Under the pieces are notes generated by a model, which saw only the letters and a program-made list of their open reading frames with translations, had not been told where the DNA came from and searched no databases. The position numbers and the translations under genes are program-made. Shown piece after piece: positions 8,442-16,533 of a stretch of DNA of 32,078 nucleotides. Position 1 is the first letter of the stretch. Every line of letters begins with the position of its first letter. Source of the DNA: Flavobacteriales bacterium (GTDB taxonomy: Bacteria > Bacteroidota > Bacteroidia > UBA10329); assembly GCA_018402015.1 (NCBI GenBank), contig JAGYJL010000032.1, positions 1-32,078 on the forward strand, given 5' to 3'.

Positions 8442-9002
8442 ATGTTCTTGACGTACCTCCAACTTGGCTTTGAGCACATAACCGATCTACAGGGTTATGA
8501 TCATATGCTGTTCTTGTTGGCCCTTTGTGCAGCTTATGTTTATTCAGATTGGAAACCTATTCTGGTATTGGTCACGGCTTTTACGGTCGGGCATTCCATT
8601 ACGCTCGCCTTAGCCGTGCTAAATATCATTCCGGTAAATGCTATGTGGATTGAGTTTCTCATTCCAGTTACGATTGCTGCAACGGCAGCTAAAAACCTTG
8701 TTGCGAAGCAAGGAAAAGCCGAAATTGCCACTTATTTCATGGCGCTTGGTTTTGGGCTAATTCACGGAATGGGTTTTTCCAACTACCTCCGTTCGTTGTT
8801 GGGAGATGAGCTGGTCATGCCGCTTTTTGCCTTCAATATTGGCATTGAATTGGGCCAGTTGCTAGTAGTAACGGTCATTTTCTTGCTTCAATTTGCGCTA
8901 ATGAAGACATTTAACGTTAAACACAAACACTGGAACGTGGTTGTTTCTATTGTGTCGGGTGGCATTTCCTTACTTTTGGCCGCCCAAAGAATTCCGTTCT
9001 GA
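8442..9002 (+). CDS. HupE/UreJ-family membrane protein
   Basis: 186 residues, about six hydrophobic helices. The family signatures are complete: GFEHITDLQGYDHMLFLLAL at the N-terminus, FTVGHSITL, GLIHGMGFS and FNIGIELGQL. Known members are linked to nickel or cobalt uptake for hydrogenase and urease, but no such enzyme is in this window, so the substrate here is open. The gene begins a plus-strand cluster: the M1 peptidase starts 31 bp after its stop, then the Gre-like gene and DUF6702. A possible promoter is TTG (8362-8364), N19, TATTCTTG (8384-8391), one mismatch from consensus. The conserved His/Asp residues in the helices would suit metal coordination. Confidence 0.9.
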   Translation: MFLTYLQLGFEHITDLQGYDHMLFLLALCAAYVYSDWKPILVLVTAFTVGHSITLALAVLNIIPVNAMWIEFLIPVTIAATAAKNLVAKQGKAEIATYFMALGFGLIHGMGFSNYLRSLLGDELVMPLFAFNIGIELGQLLVVTVIFLLQFALMKTFNVKHKHWNVVVSIVSGGISLLLAAQRIPF

Positions 9003-9033
9003 CACGTTCAGAATCCCTTTTAAATCAATCTAT

Positions 9034-11343
9034 ATGAAACGTTTACCCGTTCTTCTTTTTGTCCTTTCGCCCGTTTTCCTGTTCGCACAAGAGAATATCA
9101 ACAAGAATAAGTTCCGACAATTAGGTCAGGAATTGCCAACGCCCAACGTTTACCGCACTGCAAGTGGAGCACCGGGGCATGAGTACTACCAACAACAGGT
9201 AGATTACGACATGAAGATTGAGCTTGATGATGAAACTCAGCGTTTGTATGGCTCAAGCACGATCACGTACGTCAATAACTCGCCAGACGACCTTGTATAC
9301 CTGTGGTTGCAATTGGATCAGAACGTACGCGCTAAGGATAGTGACACAAAAAAGATAGAGACCGGAGAGATCAATAGTCGGATGAGTTTTGGAGACATGG
9401 CCCGCATGCACAATGATTTCGATGGTGGTTTTAAGATCGAATATGTAAAGGACAATGCAGGCAGCGAGCTTCCGTATACCATTGTGAATACCATGATGCG
9501 TGTTGACCTTCCTAAGCCGTTGAAAGCCAAAGGAAAAACGGTGATAAAGCTAAAATGGTGGTACAACATTAACGACCGCATGGAAATTGGTGGTCGTTCG
9601 GGTTATGAGTTTTTCCCTGAGGATGGAAACTACCTCTATACGATTGCACAGTTTTTCCCTCGCCTTTGTGTGTACAACGAAGTAGAAGGCTGGCAACATA
9701 AGCAATTCTTGGGCCGAGGCGAGTTTGCTCTTCCGTTCGGAGATTACAAAGTAGACATTACAGTTCCGGCCGATCATGTGGTTGGAGCAACAGGCTTTTG
9801 CCAGAATTACAGCCAAGTACTGACCGCTGAGCAGAAGCAGCGTTTTGATGAAGCCAAAAACGCAGACGAACCTGTTATCATCGTTACTCAATCGGAAGCG
9901 GAGGACAACGAGAAAGAAGGAACAAAAGAGAAGAAAACGTGGACGTTCAAGGCTACGAATGTGAGAGATTTTGCGTTTGCCTCTTCACGTAAATTCATTT
10001 GGGATGCAATGGGCGTTGATATTGCCGGTAAAAAGGTGATGGCCATGAGCTACTATCCAAAAGAAGGAAACCCACTTTGGGAGCAATACTCAACTCGAGT
10101 TGTGGCTCACACACTTAGAACGTACAGCAAATACACCATCGATTATCCTTATCCAGTGGCCATTTCTGTACACGCCAAAGCTATTGGAATGGAGTACCCG
10201 ATGATCTGTTTCAATTTTGGCCGACCAGAGAAAGACGGCACGTATTCAGATAATATCAAGCACAGAATGATCGGTGTGATCGTGCATGAGGTAGGTCACA
10301 ATTTCTTCCCTATGATCATCAACTCTGACGAGCGCCAATGGACCTGGATGGACGAAGGCTTGAACTCGTTCGTGGAATATCTCACCGAAAAGGAATGGGA
10401 CAAGGACTTCCCAACACGAAGAGGTCCAGCCCCGAATATTGTCGATTACATGAAGGGCGATAAGAGCAATATTTCGCCAATTATGACAAACAGCGAGAGC
10501 ATTTTCCAGTTTGGGAATAACGCCTACGGAAAACCAGCTACTGCGCTTAATATTCTGCGCGAAACCGTTCTTGGACGCGAGTTGTTCGACTACGCGTTCA
10601 AAGAGTATGCAAGGCGTTGGGCCTTCAAACATCCTTCACCAGCAGATTTCTTCCGCACCATGGAAGATGCTTCTGGCGTTGACCTAGATTGGTTCTGGAG
10701 AGGTTGGTTCTACACCACAGATCATGTCGATCAAAGTTTAGACGCGGTAAAATGGTTCCAAGTAGACACAAAGGATCCCGCGGTTGAGAAACCGCTTGCA
10801 AAAAAGCAGGACATGGAAAGTGAGCGCTACATAAGCGATATCCGTAACGAAAACGGTTACCAAAGCGTGGTGGAAAAGGATGCTAAGACGCGCGATTTCT
10901 ACAATAACGAGTATGATCCATATAAATGGACGATTCTAGATAGTGAGGAATATGACAAGTACTTATCGAGGTTGGATGATGAGGAAAAAGGCTTTCTGAA
11001 AGAAGGAATAAACTATTATCAGATAGATCTTTCTTCTCCCGGAGGTTTGGTAATGCCTGTTATTCTGGAGTTTGAGTACGCAGATGGCTCAAAGGAAACT
11101 CACCGGATTCCTGCAGAGATCTGGAAAATGAACGATAAGGAGGTGAGCAAGGTTTTCATGTCGGAGAAGGAATTGGTGCGTGTTGTACTTGACCCGACTT
11201 TGGAAACGGCAGATATTGACAGGAGCAACAACTACTGGCCAGCGCGACAGCAACCAACCCGTTTCGAACTTTTTAAGAGCAAGGATTACAATAGCGAAAA
11301 TCCAATGCAACGTGCTAAGAGAGCTGCTGCAAAAGGCAAGTAA
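9034..11343 (+). CDS. M1-family metallopeptidase, secreted, 769 residues
   Basis: Start set at ATG 9034, which opens a signal peptide (RLPVLLFVLSPVFLFAQ); the longer frame upstream overlaps the HupE gene and is not protein-like. An N-terminal beta-sandwich is followed by the gluzincin domain with GMEYPM in place of GxMEN, H418-E-V-G-H422 and E441 in WMDEG. About 250 residues follow the catalytic core, including an acidic, lysine-rich stretch (residues ~580-660) before a beta-rich end. Predicted to be periplasmic or surface-exposed. It lies between HupE and the Gre-like gene; the same M1-HupE-DUF6702 neighbourhood is, to my knowledge, common in Bacteroidota. It is clearly a paralogue of the gene at 4139, but longer and with a different C-terminus. 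Confidence 0.93.
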   Translation: MKRLPVLLFVLSPVFLFAQENINKNKFRQLGQELPTPNVYRTASGAPGHEYYQQQVDYDMKIELDDETQRLYGSSTITYVNNSPDDLVYLWLQLDQNVRAKDSDTKKIETGEINSRMSFGDMARMHNDFDGGFKIEYVKDNAGSELPYTIVNTMMRVDLPKPLKAKGKTVIKLKWWYNINDRMEIGGRSGYEFFPEDGNYLYTIAQFFPRLCVYNEVEGWQHKQFLGRGEFALPFGDYKVDITVPADHVVGATGFCQNYSQVLTAEQKQRFDEAKNADEPVIIVTQSEAEDNEKEGTKEKKTWTFKATNVRDFAFASSRKFIWDAMGVDIAGKKVMAMSYYPKEGNPLWEQYSTRVVAHTLRTYSKYTIDYPYPVAISVHAKAIGMEYPMICFNFGRPEKDGTYSDNIKHRMIGVIVHEVGHNFFPMIINSDERQWTWMDEGLNSFVEYLTEKEWDKDFPTRRGPAPNIVDYMKGDKSNISPIMTNSESIFQFGNNAYGKPATALNILRETVLGRELFDYAFKEYARRWAFKHPSPADFFRTMEDASGVDLDWFWRGWFYTTDHVDQSLDAVKWFQVDTKDPAVEKPLAKKQDMESERYISDIRNENGYQSVVEKDAKTRDFYNNEYDPYKWTILDSEEYDKYLSRLDDEEKGFLKEGINYYQIDLSSPGGLVMPVILEFEYADGSKETHRIPAEIWKMNDKEVSKVFMSEKELVRVVLDPTLETADIDRSNNYWPARQQPTRFELFKSKDYNSENPMQRAKRAAAKGK

Positions 11344-11349
11344 TAACGC

Positions 11350-11793
11350 ATGAAATCTCGCTGCTTGGCCCGTTGCATTGAAGTGGCTACCGAGAAGGTG
11401 AATGCCTTGGAAAGTGAGATGGCATCTATGCGCCAAGCGGTGCAGACAGAAAGCAAAAGTACCGCTGGCGATAAGCACGAAACAAGCCGCGCCATGATTC
11501 ATTTGGAGCAGGAAAAGCTCCATTCACAATTAGCGGAAGCGCAGCAATTGTTGGCCGAACTGGATCAGATAAAGTCGGGACAAACGTTCGAAACCGTCCA
11601 GAAAGGAGCGCTGGTAAAAACCAATCGGGCCACCTTTTATATTGCCGTTGGTTTGGGTAAGATCAGCGCTGACGGGAAGGACATTTTTGTGATTTCCTCG
11701 CAATCGCCAATCGGCAAGCAGATGTTGGGAAAACGCTCGGGCGAGAGCTTCAACATGAATGGAACGGAATATGTTATCACTTCGGTCGAATAG
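11350..11793 (+). CDS. Gre-like transcription factor (GreA/GreB C-terminal domain, short coiled coil)
   Basis: 147 residues. Residues 10-75 form a coiled-coil hairpin whose turn holds STAGDKHETSRAM, matching the position and acidic residues of the GreA tip (GDLSEN in the classic protein). The C-terminal half has the Gre FKBP-like fold signature: GALVKTNRATFYIAVGLG, then SSQSPIGKQMLGKRSGE. GreA is about 158 residues; this one differs mainly in a shorter, divergent N-terminus. Likely binds the RNA polymerase secondary channel and affects cleavage of backtracked RNA, or competes with true Gre; that is inference. Members are sometimes mislabelled 3-oxoacyl-ACP synthase. It lies 6 bp after the M1 gene and 0 bp before DUF6702, so it is in the same operon. 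Confidence 0.8.
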   Translation: MKSRCLARCIEVATEKVNALESEMASMRQAVQTESKSTAGDKHETSRAMIHLEQEKLHSQLAEAQQLLAELDQIKSGQTFETVQKGALVKTNRATFYIAVGLGKISADGKDIFVISSQSPIGKQMLGKRSGESFNMNGTEYVITSVE

Positions 11794-12276
11794 ATGAAAA
11801 CAGCCATTCTTTCCATACTCATCGTCTTATTCTCGGCACATGAATTCCATTTGTCGTTAACAGAGATTCGCCACAATTCAGAAAGCAGATCGATCGAGGT
11901 TTCCATCAAGTTATTTACCGATGATCTGCTGGTAGCGCTGGAGCAAGCTGGCGCACCGAAAATGGAACTCGGAACCGAAAACGAACCGCCCGAAGCCAAT
12001 GAGTTGATTGAAAGCTATCTCAAGGCTCATTTCAAACTAATGGTAAATGGCAAACCAACCGAGTTCACTTACTTGGGAAAAGAAGCTGAATTGGATGCCA
12101 CCTGGTGTTTTGTGGAGGTGAAAGACGTGAAGAAAGTCCAAACTATTGAAGTACAGAACACCTTGCTGTTAGAAGCTTTTGACGACCAGACCAACATGAT
12201 CAACCTCAACATTAATGGCCGTAAGAAAAGTGGTCTGGCAAGAAAAGGAAGCAAGAGCTTGAAATTCGAATTCTAA
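11794..12276 (+). CDS. DUF6702 secreted protein
   Basis: 160 residues; the start codon directly follows the stop of the Gre-like gene. A short signal peptide (KTAILSILIVLFSA) is followed by HEFHLSLTEIRHN, the family's characteristic beginning, then IEVSIKLFTDDLLVALEQAG. If cleavage falls after SA, the mature protein starts with His and has a second His at position 4, an arrangement known from copper-binding proteins with an N-terminal His. The rest is beta-rich and soluble. No function is established for the family. As the last gene of the HupE cluster it could be a periplasmic partner of HupE. Its stop overlaps the convergent selD gene by 4 bp. Confidence 0.8.
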   Translation: MKTAILSILIVLFSAHEFHLSLTEIRHNSESRSIEVSIKLFTDDLLVALEQAGAPKMELGTENEPPEANELIESYLKAHFKLMVNGKPTEFTYLGKEAELDATWCFVEVKDVKKVQTIEVQNTLLLEAFDDQTNMINLNINGRKKSGLARKGSKSLKFEF

Positions 12277-13307
12277 ATAACCGAAACCACTTTTTCAGCC
12301 GATTCGGTCATTGTTCCGATTTTCCAAACGGATTGATTTTCAGTCTGCGCTAAACGCAAGAATTCATTTTCAGCATTAGGATTGACACAGATGAGCAATC
12401 CGCCACTTGTCTGTGGATCGCAAAGCGTGAACAGCTGTTCGCCACTCAATGTGGTCGTTTTAGAAGAATAGGTGCTGAAATTCTTCATCGTCATATCCGG
12501 ATAAATGAACTGATCCAAATACGCTTTCAGATTTTCGATGAGCGGAACATCTGCGTATTCGATCTGTGCCGAAACGCCACTTCCTTCGCATACTTCAATC
12601 AAATGACCCATCAGCCCAAAACCAGTCACGTCAGTAATTGCCGAAATGCCTTTCGAAGAAGAAACAACAGCTCCAAACGAATTCAATTGAAGCATCTGAC
12701 TAACCGCTCGCTGATGGTCTTCTGGAGCGGCCTTTCCACGTTTTTGTGCTGCGCTGAGAATGCCAATTCCTAGCGGTTTGGTCAGATAAAGCAAGTCGCC
12801 AACCTGCGCTTTGTCATTCGTTTTCAGATTGGCAATATCCACCATTCCTGTAACGGCCAATCCGAATATCGGTTCGGGCGAATCGATGCTGTGTCCACCC
12901 GCCAGTGGAATATTCGCCTGGGCGCAAATAGCTCTGGCACCTTCCATCACTTGCTGCGCCACCGAAGTTGGAATCTTATCTACTGGCCAACCCAAAATGG
13001 CAATCGCCATCAATGGTTTTCCGCCCATCGCGTAGATGTCAGAAAGGGCATTAGCCGAAGCAATTCCACCGAATTGAAATGCATCATCCACAATCGGCAT
13101 AAAGAAATCTGTAGTGCTGATAATGGCCTTATCGCCCTCAATCCGGTAAACAGCCGCATCATCTTTTGTGGCGTTTCCGACCAATAGATCAGGAAATTCA
13201 GCGGCCTTTTCGGAAGAAGAAAGAATCTGCTCCAAAACCTGTGGCGATATTTTGCATCCACAGCCAGAACCGTGCGAGAATTGAGTGAGTTTAATTTCTT
13301 CCGTCAT
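12273..13307 (-). CDS. selD: Selenide, water dikinase (selenophosphate synthetase)
   Basis: Makes selenophosphate from selenide and ATP. 344 residues, the normal length. The catalytic Gly-rich segment reads HGSGCGCKI, with Cys16 and Lys19 equivalent to Cys17 and Lys20 of E. coli SelD; the codon is TGT, so this is the cysteine form, not a selenoprotein. ATP-grasp-like PurM fold motifs follow (DDAAVYRI, STTDFFMPIVDDAF, DVTGFGLMGHL, CDPQTSGGLL). Its ATG overlaps the end of mnmH by 4 bp, so selenophosphate supply and use are coupled. No selA, selB or tRNA-Sec gene is in the window, so tRNA selenation is the only selenium use seen here. Confidence 0.97.
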   Translation of the reverse strand: MTEEIKLTQFSHGSGCGCKISPQVLEQILSSSEKAAEFPDLLVGNATKDDAAVYRIEGDKAIISTTDFFMPIVDDAFQFGGIASANALSDIYAMGGKPLMAIAILGWPVDKIPTSVAQQVMEGARAICAQANIPLAGGHSIDSPEPIFGLAVTGMVDIANLKTNDKAQVGDLLYLTKPLGIGILSAAQKRGKAAPEDHQRAVSQMLQLNSFGAVVSSSKGISAITDVTGFGLMGHLIEVCEGSGVSAQIEYADVPLIENLKAYLDQFIYPDMTMKNFSTYSSKTTTLSGEQLFTLCDPQTSGGLLICVNPNAENEFLRLAQTENQSVWKIGTMTESAEKVVSVI

Positions 13308-14332
13308 AGTTTTTCTTTATTCGCCAAAGCAATAAGCTGATTGGCATTTTCATCGGCATCATTGGAATTCAGATCAACCGAGAAAGGCTTCATATCAAGG
13401 TATTTCTCTTTGCTGAACGAATAACGCTTGTCGTAATAATGAAGCAAGAGCTCAGCCACCTCGGCCAATCGGTTTTCATCCAATAGTTCCAAAGCTGTGT
13501 TCATGTGCTGACCGCCCAGTTTTTGCTGCAGTTTTCGGATGCTCTTTTCCAGATCTGTGTGAGATGCCTGTCCGTAATCATTCACTAACCGCTCTACGCG
13601 CAATTCCATTGGAACCGAAATAGCAACAGCTGTCGAAACACGCATCTTTTCCCATAGTGGTTGCGGTAAGTAAACACGTCCGATGGTCATTCCTTCGCGC
13701 TCAATCCAAATACGTTTTTCGGGGTTGAGTTTTTGGAGTTCGTTAAACAAGTCGTTCTGAAATTGCTGCGAGCTTGGTTGCTTCGGCAGGCCGATATTTC
13801 CAAAAGCCGAACCCTTGTGATTGGCAATTCCCTCAAGGTCAAGAATTTGCTCTCCAGCATCTTTCAATGCGTGAAGAATGTCTGTTTTTCCGCTGCCAGT
13901 AGGGCCATCTATCACTATCAGGTTCTCGAGCGATGAAAACCCATTCAAAACCGTATTTCGATAGGCCTTGTAACCGCCATCTAAAACCGTACAGTTCAGA
14001 CCAACCTGTTCAAATAACCACGCCATTCGGTTGCTACGCATGCCTCCGCGCCAGCAGTAAACGCCCAACGCACCATCAGACGCTGCCTCCTCTGCTTGTT
14101 TGGCAAGAGCCGCCATTTTCGGTCCCACAATTTCAAGCCCTTTCTCAATCGCGTCCTTCTTTCCCTGTTGCTTGTAAATCGTGCCCACAATCGCTCGTTC
14201 ATCATCCGCAAAAAGCGGAATGCTGATGGCGCCCGTAACGTGCCCAGCCTCAAACTCCGCGGGCGACCGAACATCTACAACAGGCATTGCGCAGGTCGCT
14301 TGTAAATAGTCTTCGGGGTTGAGGTATTTCAT
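13304..14332 (-). CDS. mnmH: tRNA 2-selenouridine synthase
   Basis: Replaces sulfur by selenium at the wobble 2-thiouridine of tRNAs for Glu, Gln and Lys, through a geranylated intermediate, using selenophosphate. 342 residues: an N-terminal rhodanese domain (residues 1-125, VVDVRSPAEFEAGHV, catalytic Cys93 in YCWRGGMRS) and a C-terminal P-loop domain with Walker A GPTGSGKT (143-150). First gene of a two-gene operon with selD. The other gene nearby, tex, is divergent, with 80 bp between the starts. A weak -7-like element (TATATGTG, minus strand) lies 20-30 bp upstream. Also called SelU or YbbB. Confidence 0.96.
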   Translation of the reverse strand: MKYLNPEDYLQATCAMPVVDVRSPAEFEAGHVTGAISIPLFADDERAIVGTIYKQQGKKDAIEKGLEIVGPKMAALAKQAEEAASDGALGVYCWRGGMRSNRMAWLFEQVGLNCTVLDGGYKAYRNTVLNGFSSLENLIVIDGPTGSGKTDILHALKDAGEQILDLEGIANHKGSAFGNIGLPKQPSSQQFQNDLFNELQKLNPEKRIWIEREGMTIGRVYLPQPLWEKMRVSTAVAISVPMELRVERLVNDYGQASHTDLEKSIRKLQQKLGGQHMNTALELLDENRLAEVAELLLHYYDKRYSFSKEKYLDMKPFSVDLNSNDADENANQLIALANKEKL

Positions 14333-14412
14333 GGTTATTCAAGGCGAAGCTATCACATATACTTCAAGCGTTCAAACTCGAAACCTTTCTGCATTTGTAC
14401 TTACTTCGCGAC

Positions 14413-16533
14413 ATGCAAAACAAGATTGCCGTAGAAGTAGGATGTAAGCCATCGCAGGTGGCGAGTACCTTAAGTTTGTTGGCTGAAGGCGCCACCGTTC
14501 CTTTCATTTCAAGGTACAGAAAAGAAGCAACGGGTGGTTTGGACGAGGTTCAGATCGGAAAGATCAAGGATCTTTTTGAGCGTTACACCGAACTGGAAAA
14601 GCGAAGGGAAACCATTCTTGCTTCCTTGAAAGAACAGGATGTGTTAACTCCTGAGCTGAAGAAAAAGGTGGAAGAGGCGGCCACTTCTCAGGAGTTGGAA
14701 GATCTGTACCTGCCCTATCGACCAAAACGAAAAACACGCGCTACTAAAGCTATTGAGTTAGGACTGGAGCCGTTGGCTAAAATTATAATGGCGCAGAATG
14801 AGCGCTTTCCTGAGACAGCCGCCCAGCGATTTGTAAAGGGCGATGTTGCTTCGGTTGAAGACGCGCTGCAAGGTGCGCGCGATATTGTAGCAGAATGGAT
14901 GAGCGAGAATGCTGCTTTGCGTTCTCGATTGCGCCAATTGTTCCAGCGAGAAGCGACCATCAGTTCTAAAATGGTGAAGGGGAAAGAAGAAGAGGGGGAG
15001 AAGTTCCGAGACTATTTCAAGCACGAAGAACCACTGAAGCGGGTTCCGTCTCATCGGTTTTTGGCCATGTTAAGAGGCGAGAAGGAAGGATTTCTGCGCG
15101 TAGGAATTTCACCTACAGAAGAGAATGCCTTGCAAGTGTTGGAACGCTTTTTTGTGAAGGGAACCACGGCAAGTTCTGATGAAGTTCGAGCAGCAGCCAA
15201 AGATGCGTACAAGCGCTTGCTGCAACCTTCGCTGGAAACGGAAATGAGGAATGCGTTCAAAGAGCAGTCGGACGAACAAGCAATTAACGTTTTTGCAGAG
15301 AACCTACGGCAATTGCTCATGCTTCCGCCCTTAGGCGAGAAACGCGTTTTGGCCCTCGACCCAGGCTATAGAACGGGTTGTAAAGTAGTTTGCCTCAGCG
15401 CACAAGGCGATTTGTTGCATAACGAGAACATTTACCCGCATCCACCTCGTAACGAGCGTTCACAGGCCATGAAAAAGCTTTCGACATTGGTGGAGCAGTA
15501 TAAAATTGAAGCGATTGCCATTGGAAACGGAACTGCAAGCCGCGAGACGGAAGCATTGGTAAAAGCCATCCATTTCGATAGAAAAGTGCAGGTTTTTGTG
15601 GTGAGCGAGGCTGGAGCGTCTGTTTATTCAGCAAGTAAAATCGCTCGGGATGAATTCCCACAATTTGACGTGACCGTTCGTGGTTCGGTGAGTATTGGCA
15701 GAAGGTTGATCGATCCTTTGGCTGAATTGGTAAAGATCGATCCAGCAGCCATTGGTGTTGGGCAATATCAGCATGATGTAGACCAGAAGAAACTGATGGC
15801 ATCACTTGAGCGCGTGACCGAAAGTTGCGTGAATCAAGTAGGAGTTAACGTCAACACGGCCAGCAAATTTCTACTCACTCATGTTTCGGGTCTCGGGCCT
15901 CAATTGGCCGATAATATCCTTGAATTTCGCCAACAGAATGGTCCAATTACATCCAGAGAAGAGTTGAAAAAAGTGCCACGGTTAGGTGCAAAGGCCTTTG
16001 AACAGGCAGCAGGATTTCTCCGCATTCCAAATGGAAAAGATGCATTGGACAATTCGGCTGTTCACCCTGAACGCTACGGTTTGGTGAAGAAAATGGCGAA
16101 GGAATTGAAAGTCTCGGTTGAAGAAATTTTGGGCAACGAGCAACTGGTCAACTCCATCAACCTATACAACTATATCACTGAGGATGTTGGATTACCAACG
16201 CTTGAGGACATCAAATCGGAGCTTTTAAAGCCAGGCCGTGACCCAAGAAGAATTATCAAAGTATTCGAGTTTGAACCGGGAATTGAGAAGATCACCGACC
16301 TGATTGTTGGCATGGAACTTCCCGGAATCGTAACTAACATTACTGCCTTTGGTGCGTTCGTGGATGTAGGCGTGAAGCAGGATGGCTTGGTTCACATTTC
16401 GCAATTGGCCGACCGATTTGTAAAAGACCCGACCGAAGTCGTTTCTGTTCATCAACATGTAAAGGTGAAAGTGTTGGAAGTAGATGCAGCACGCAAACGC
16501 ATTGCCTTTACCATGAAAGGCCTTAACGGATAA
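14413..16533 (+). CDS. tex: Tex-family RNA-binding transcription accessory protein
   Basis: 706 residues from ATG 14413; the in-frame TTG at 14395 is less likely because the family starts close to the KIAVEVGCKPSQV helix. Domains in order: Tex N-terminal helical region with FISRYRKEATGGLD, a YqgF/RNase H-like domain (ALDPGYRTGCKVVCL), tandem helix-hairpin-helix (VGVNVNTASKFLLTHVSGLG; RLGAKAFEQAAGFLRI) and a C-terminal S1 domain (GIVTNITAFGAFVDVGV, DGLVHIS). Tex binds nucleic acids and affects transcription and ribosome-associated processes in several bacteria. The gene ends 11 bp inside the convergent large T9SS gene. Confidence 0.96.
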   Translation: MQNKIAVEVGCKPSQVASTLSLLAEGATVPFISRYRKEATGGLDEVQIGKIKDLFERYTELEKRRETILASLKEQDVLTPELKKKVEEAATSQELEDLYLPYRPKRKTRATKAIELGLEPLAKIIMAQNERFPETAAQRFVKGDVASVEDALQGARDIVAEWMSENAALRSRLRQLFQREATISSKMVKGKEEEGEKFRDYFKHEEPLKRVPSHRFLAMLRGEKEGFLRVGISPTEENALQVLERFFVKGTTASSDEVRAAAKDAYKRLLQPSLETEMRNAFKEQSDEQAINVFAENLRQLLMLPPLGEKRVLALDPGYRTGCKVVCLSAQGDLLHNENIYPHPPRNERSQAMKKLSTLVEQYKIEAIAIGNGTASRETEALVKAIHFDRKVQVFVVSEAGASVYSASKIARDEFPQFDVTVRGSVSIGRRLIDPLAELVKIDPAAIGVGQYQHDVDQKKLMASLERVTESCVNQVGVNVNTASKFLLTHVSGLGPQLADNILEFRQQNGPITSREELKKVPRLGAKAFEQAAGFLRIPNGKDALDNSAVHPERYGLVKKMAKELKVSVEEILGNEQLVNSINLYNYITEDVGLPTLEDIKSELLKPGRDPRRIIKVFEFEPGIEKITDLIVGMELPGIVTNITAFGAFVDVGVKQDGLVHISQLADRFVKDPTEVVSVHQHVKVKVLEVDAARKRIAFTMKGLNG

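Noticed and set aside
8354-8479. 42-codon extension of the coiled-coil gene on the minus strand
   Set aside because: It overlaps the divergent HupE start and has no coiled-coil character.
13240-13275. Selenocysteine codon in selD
   Set aside because: The catalytic codon is TGT (Cys), and no in-frame TGA occurs.
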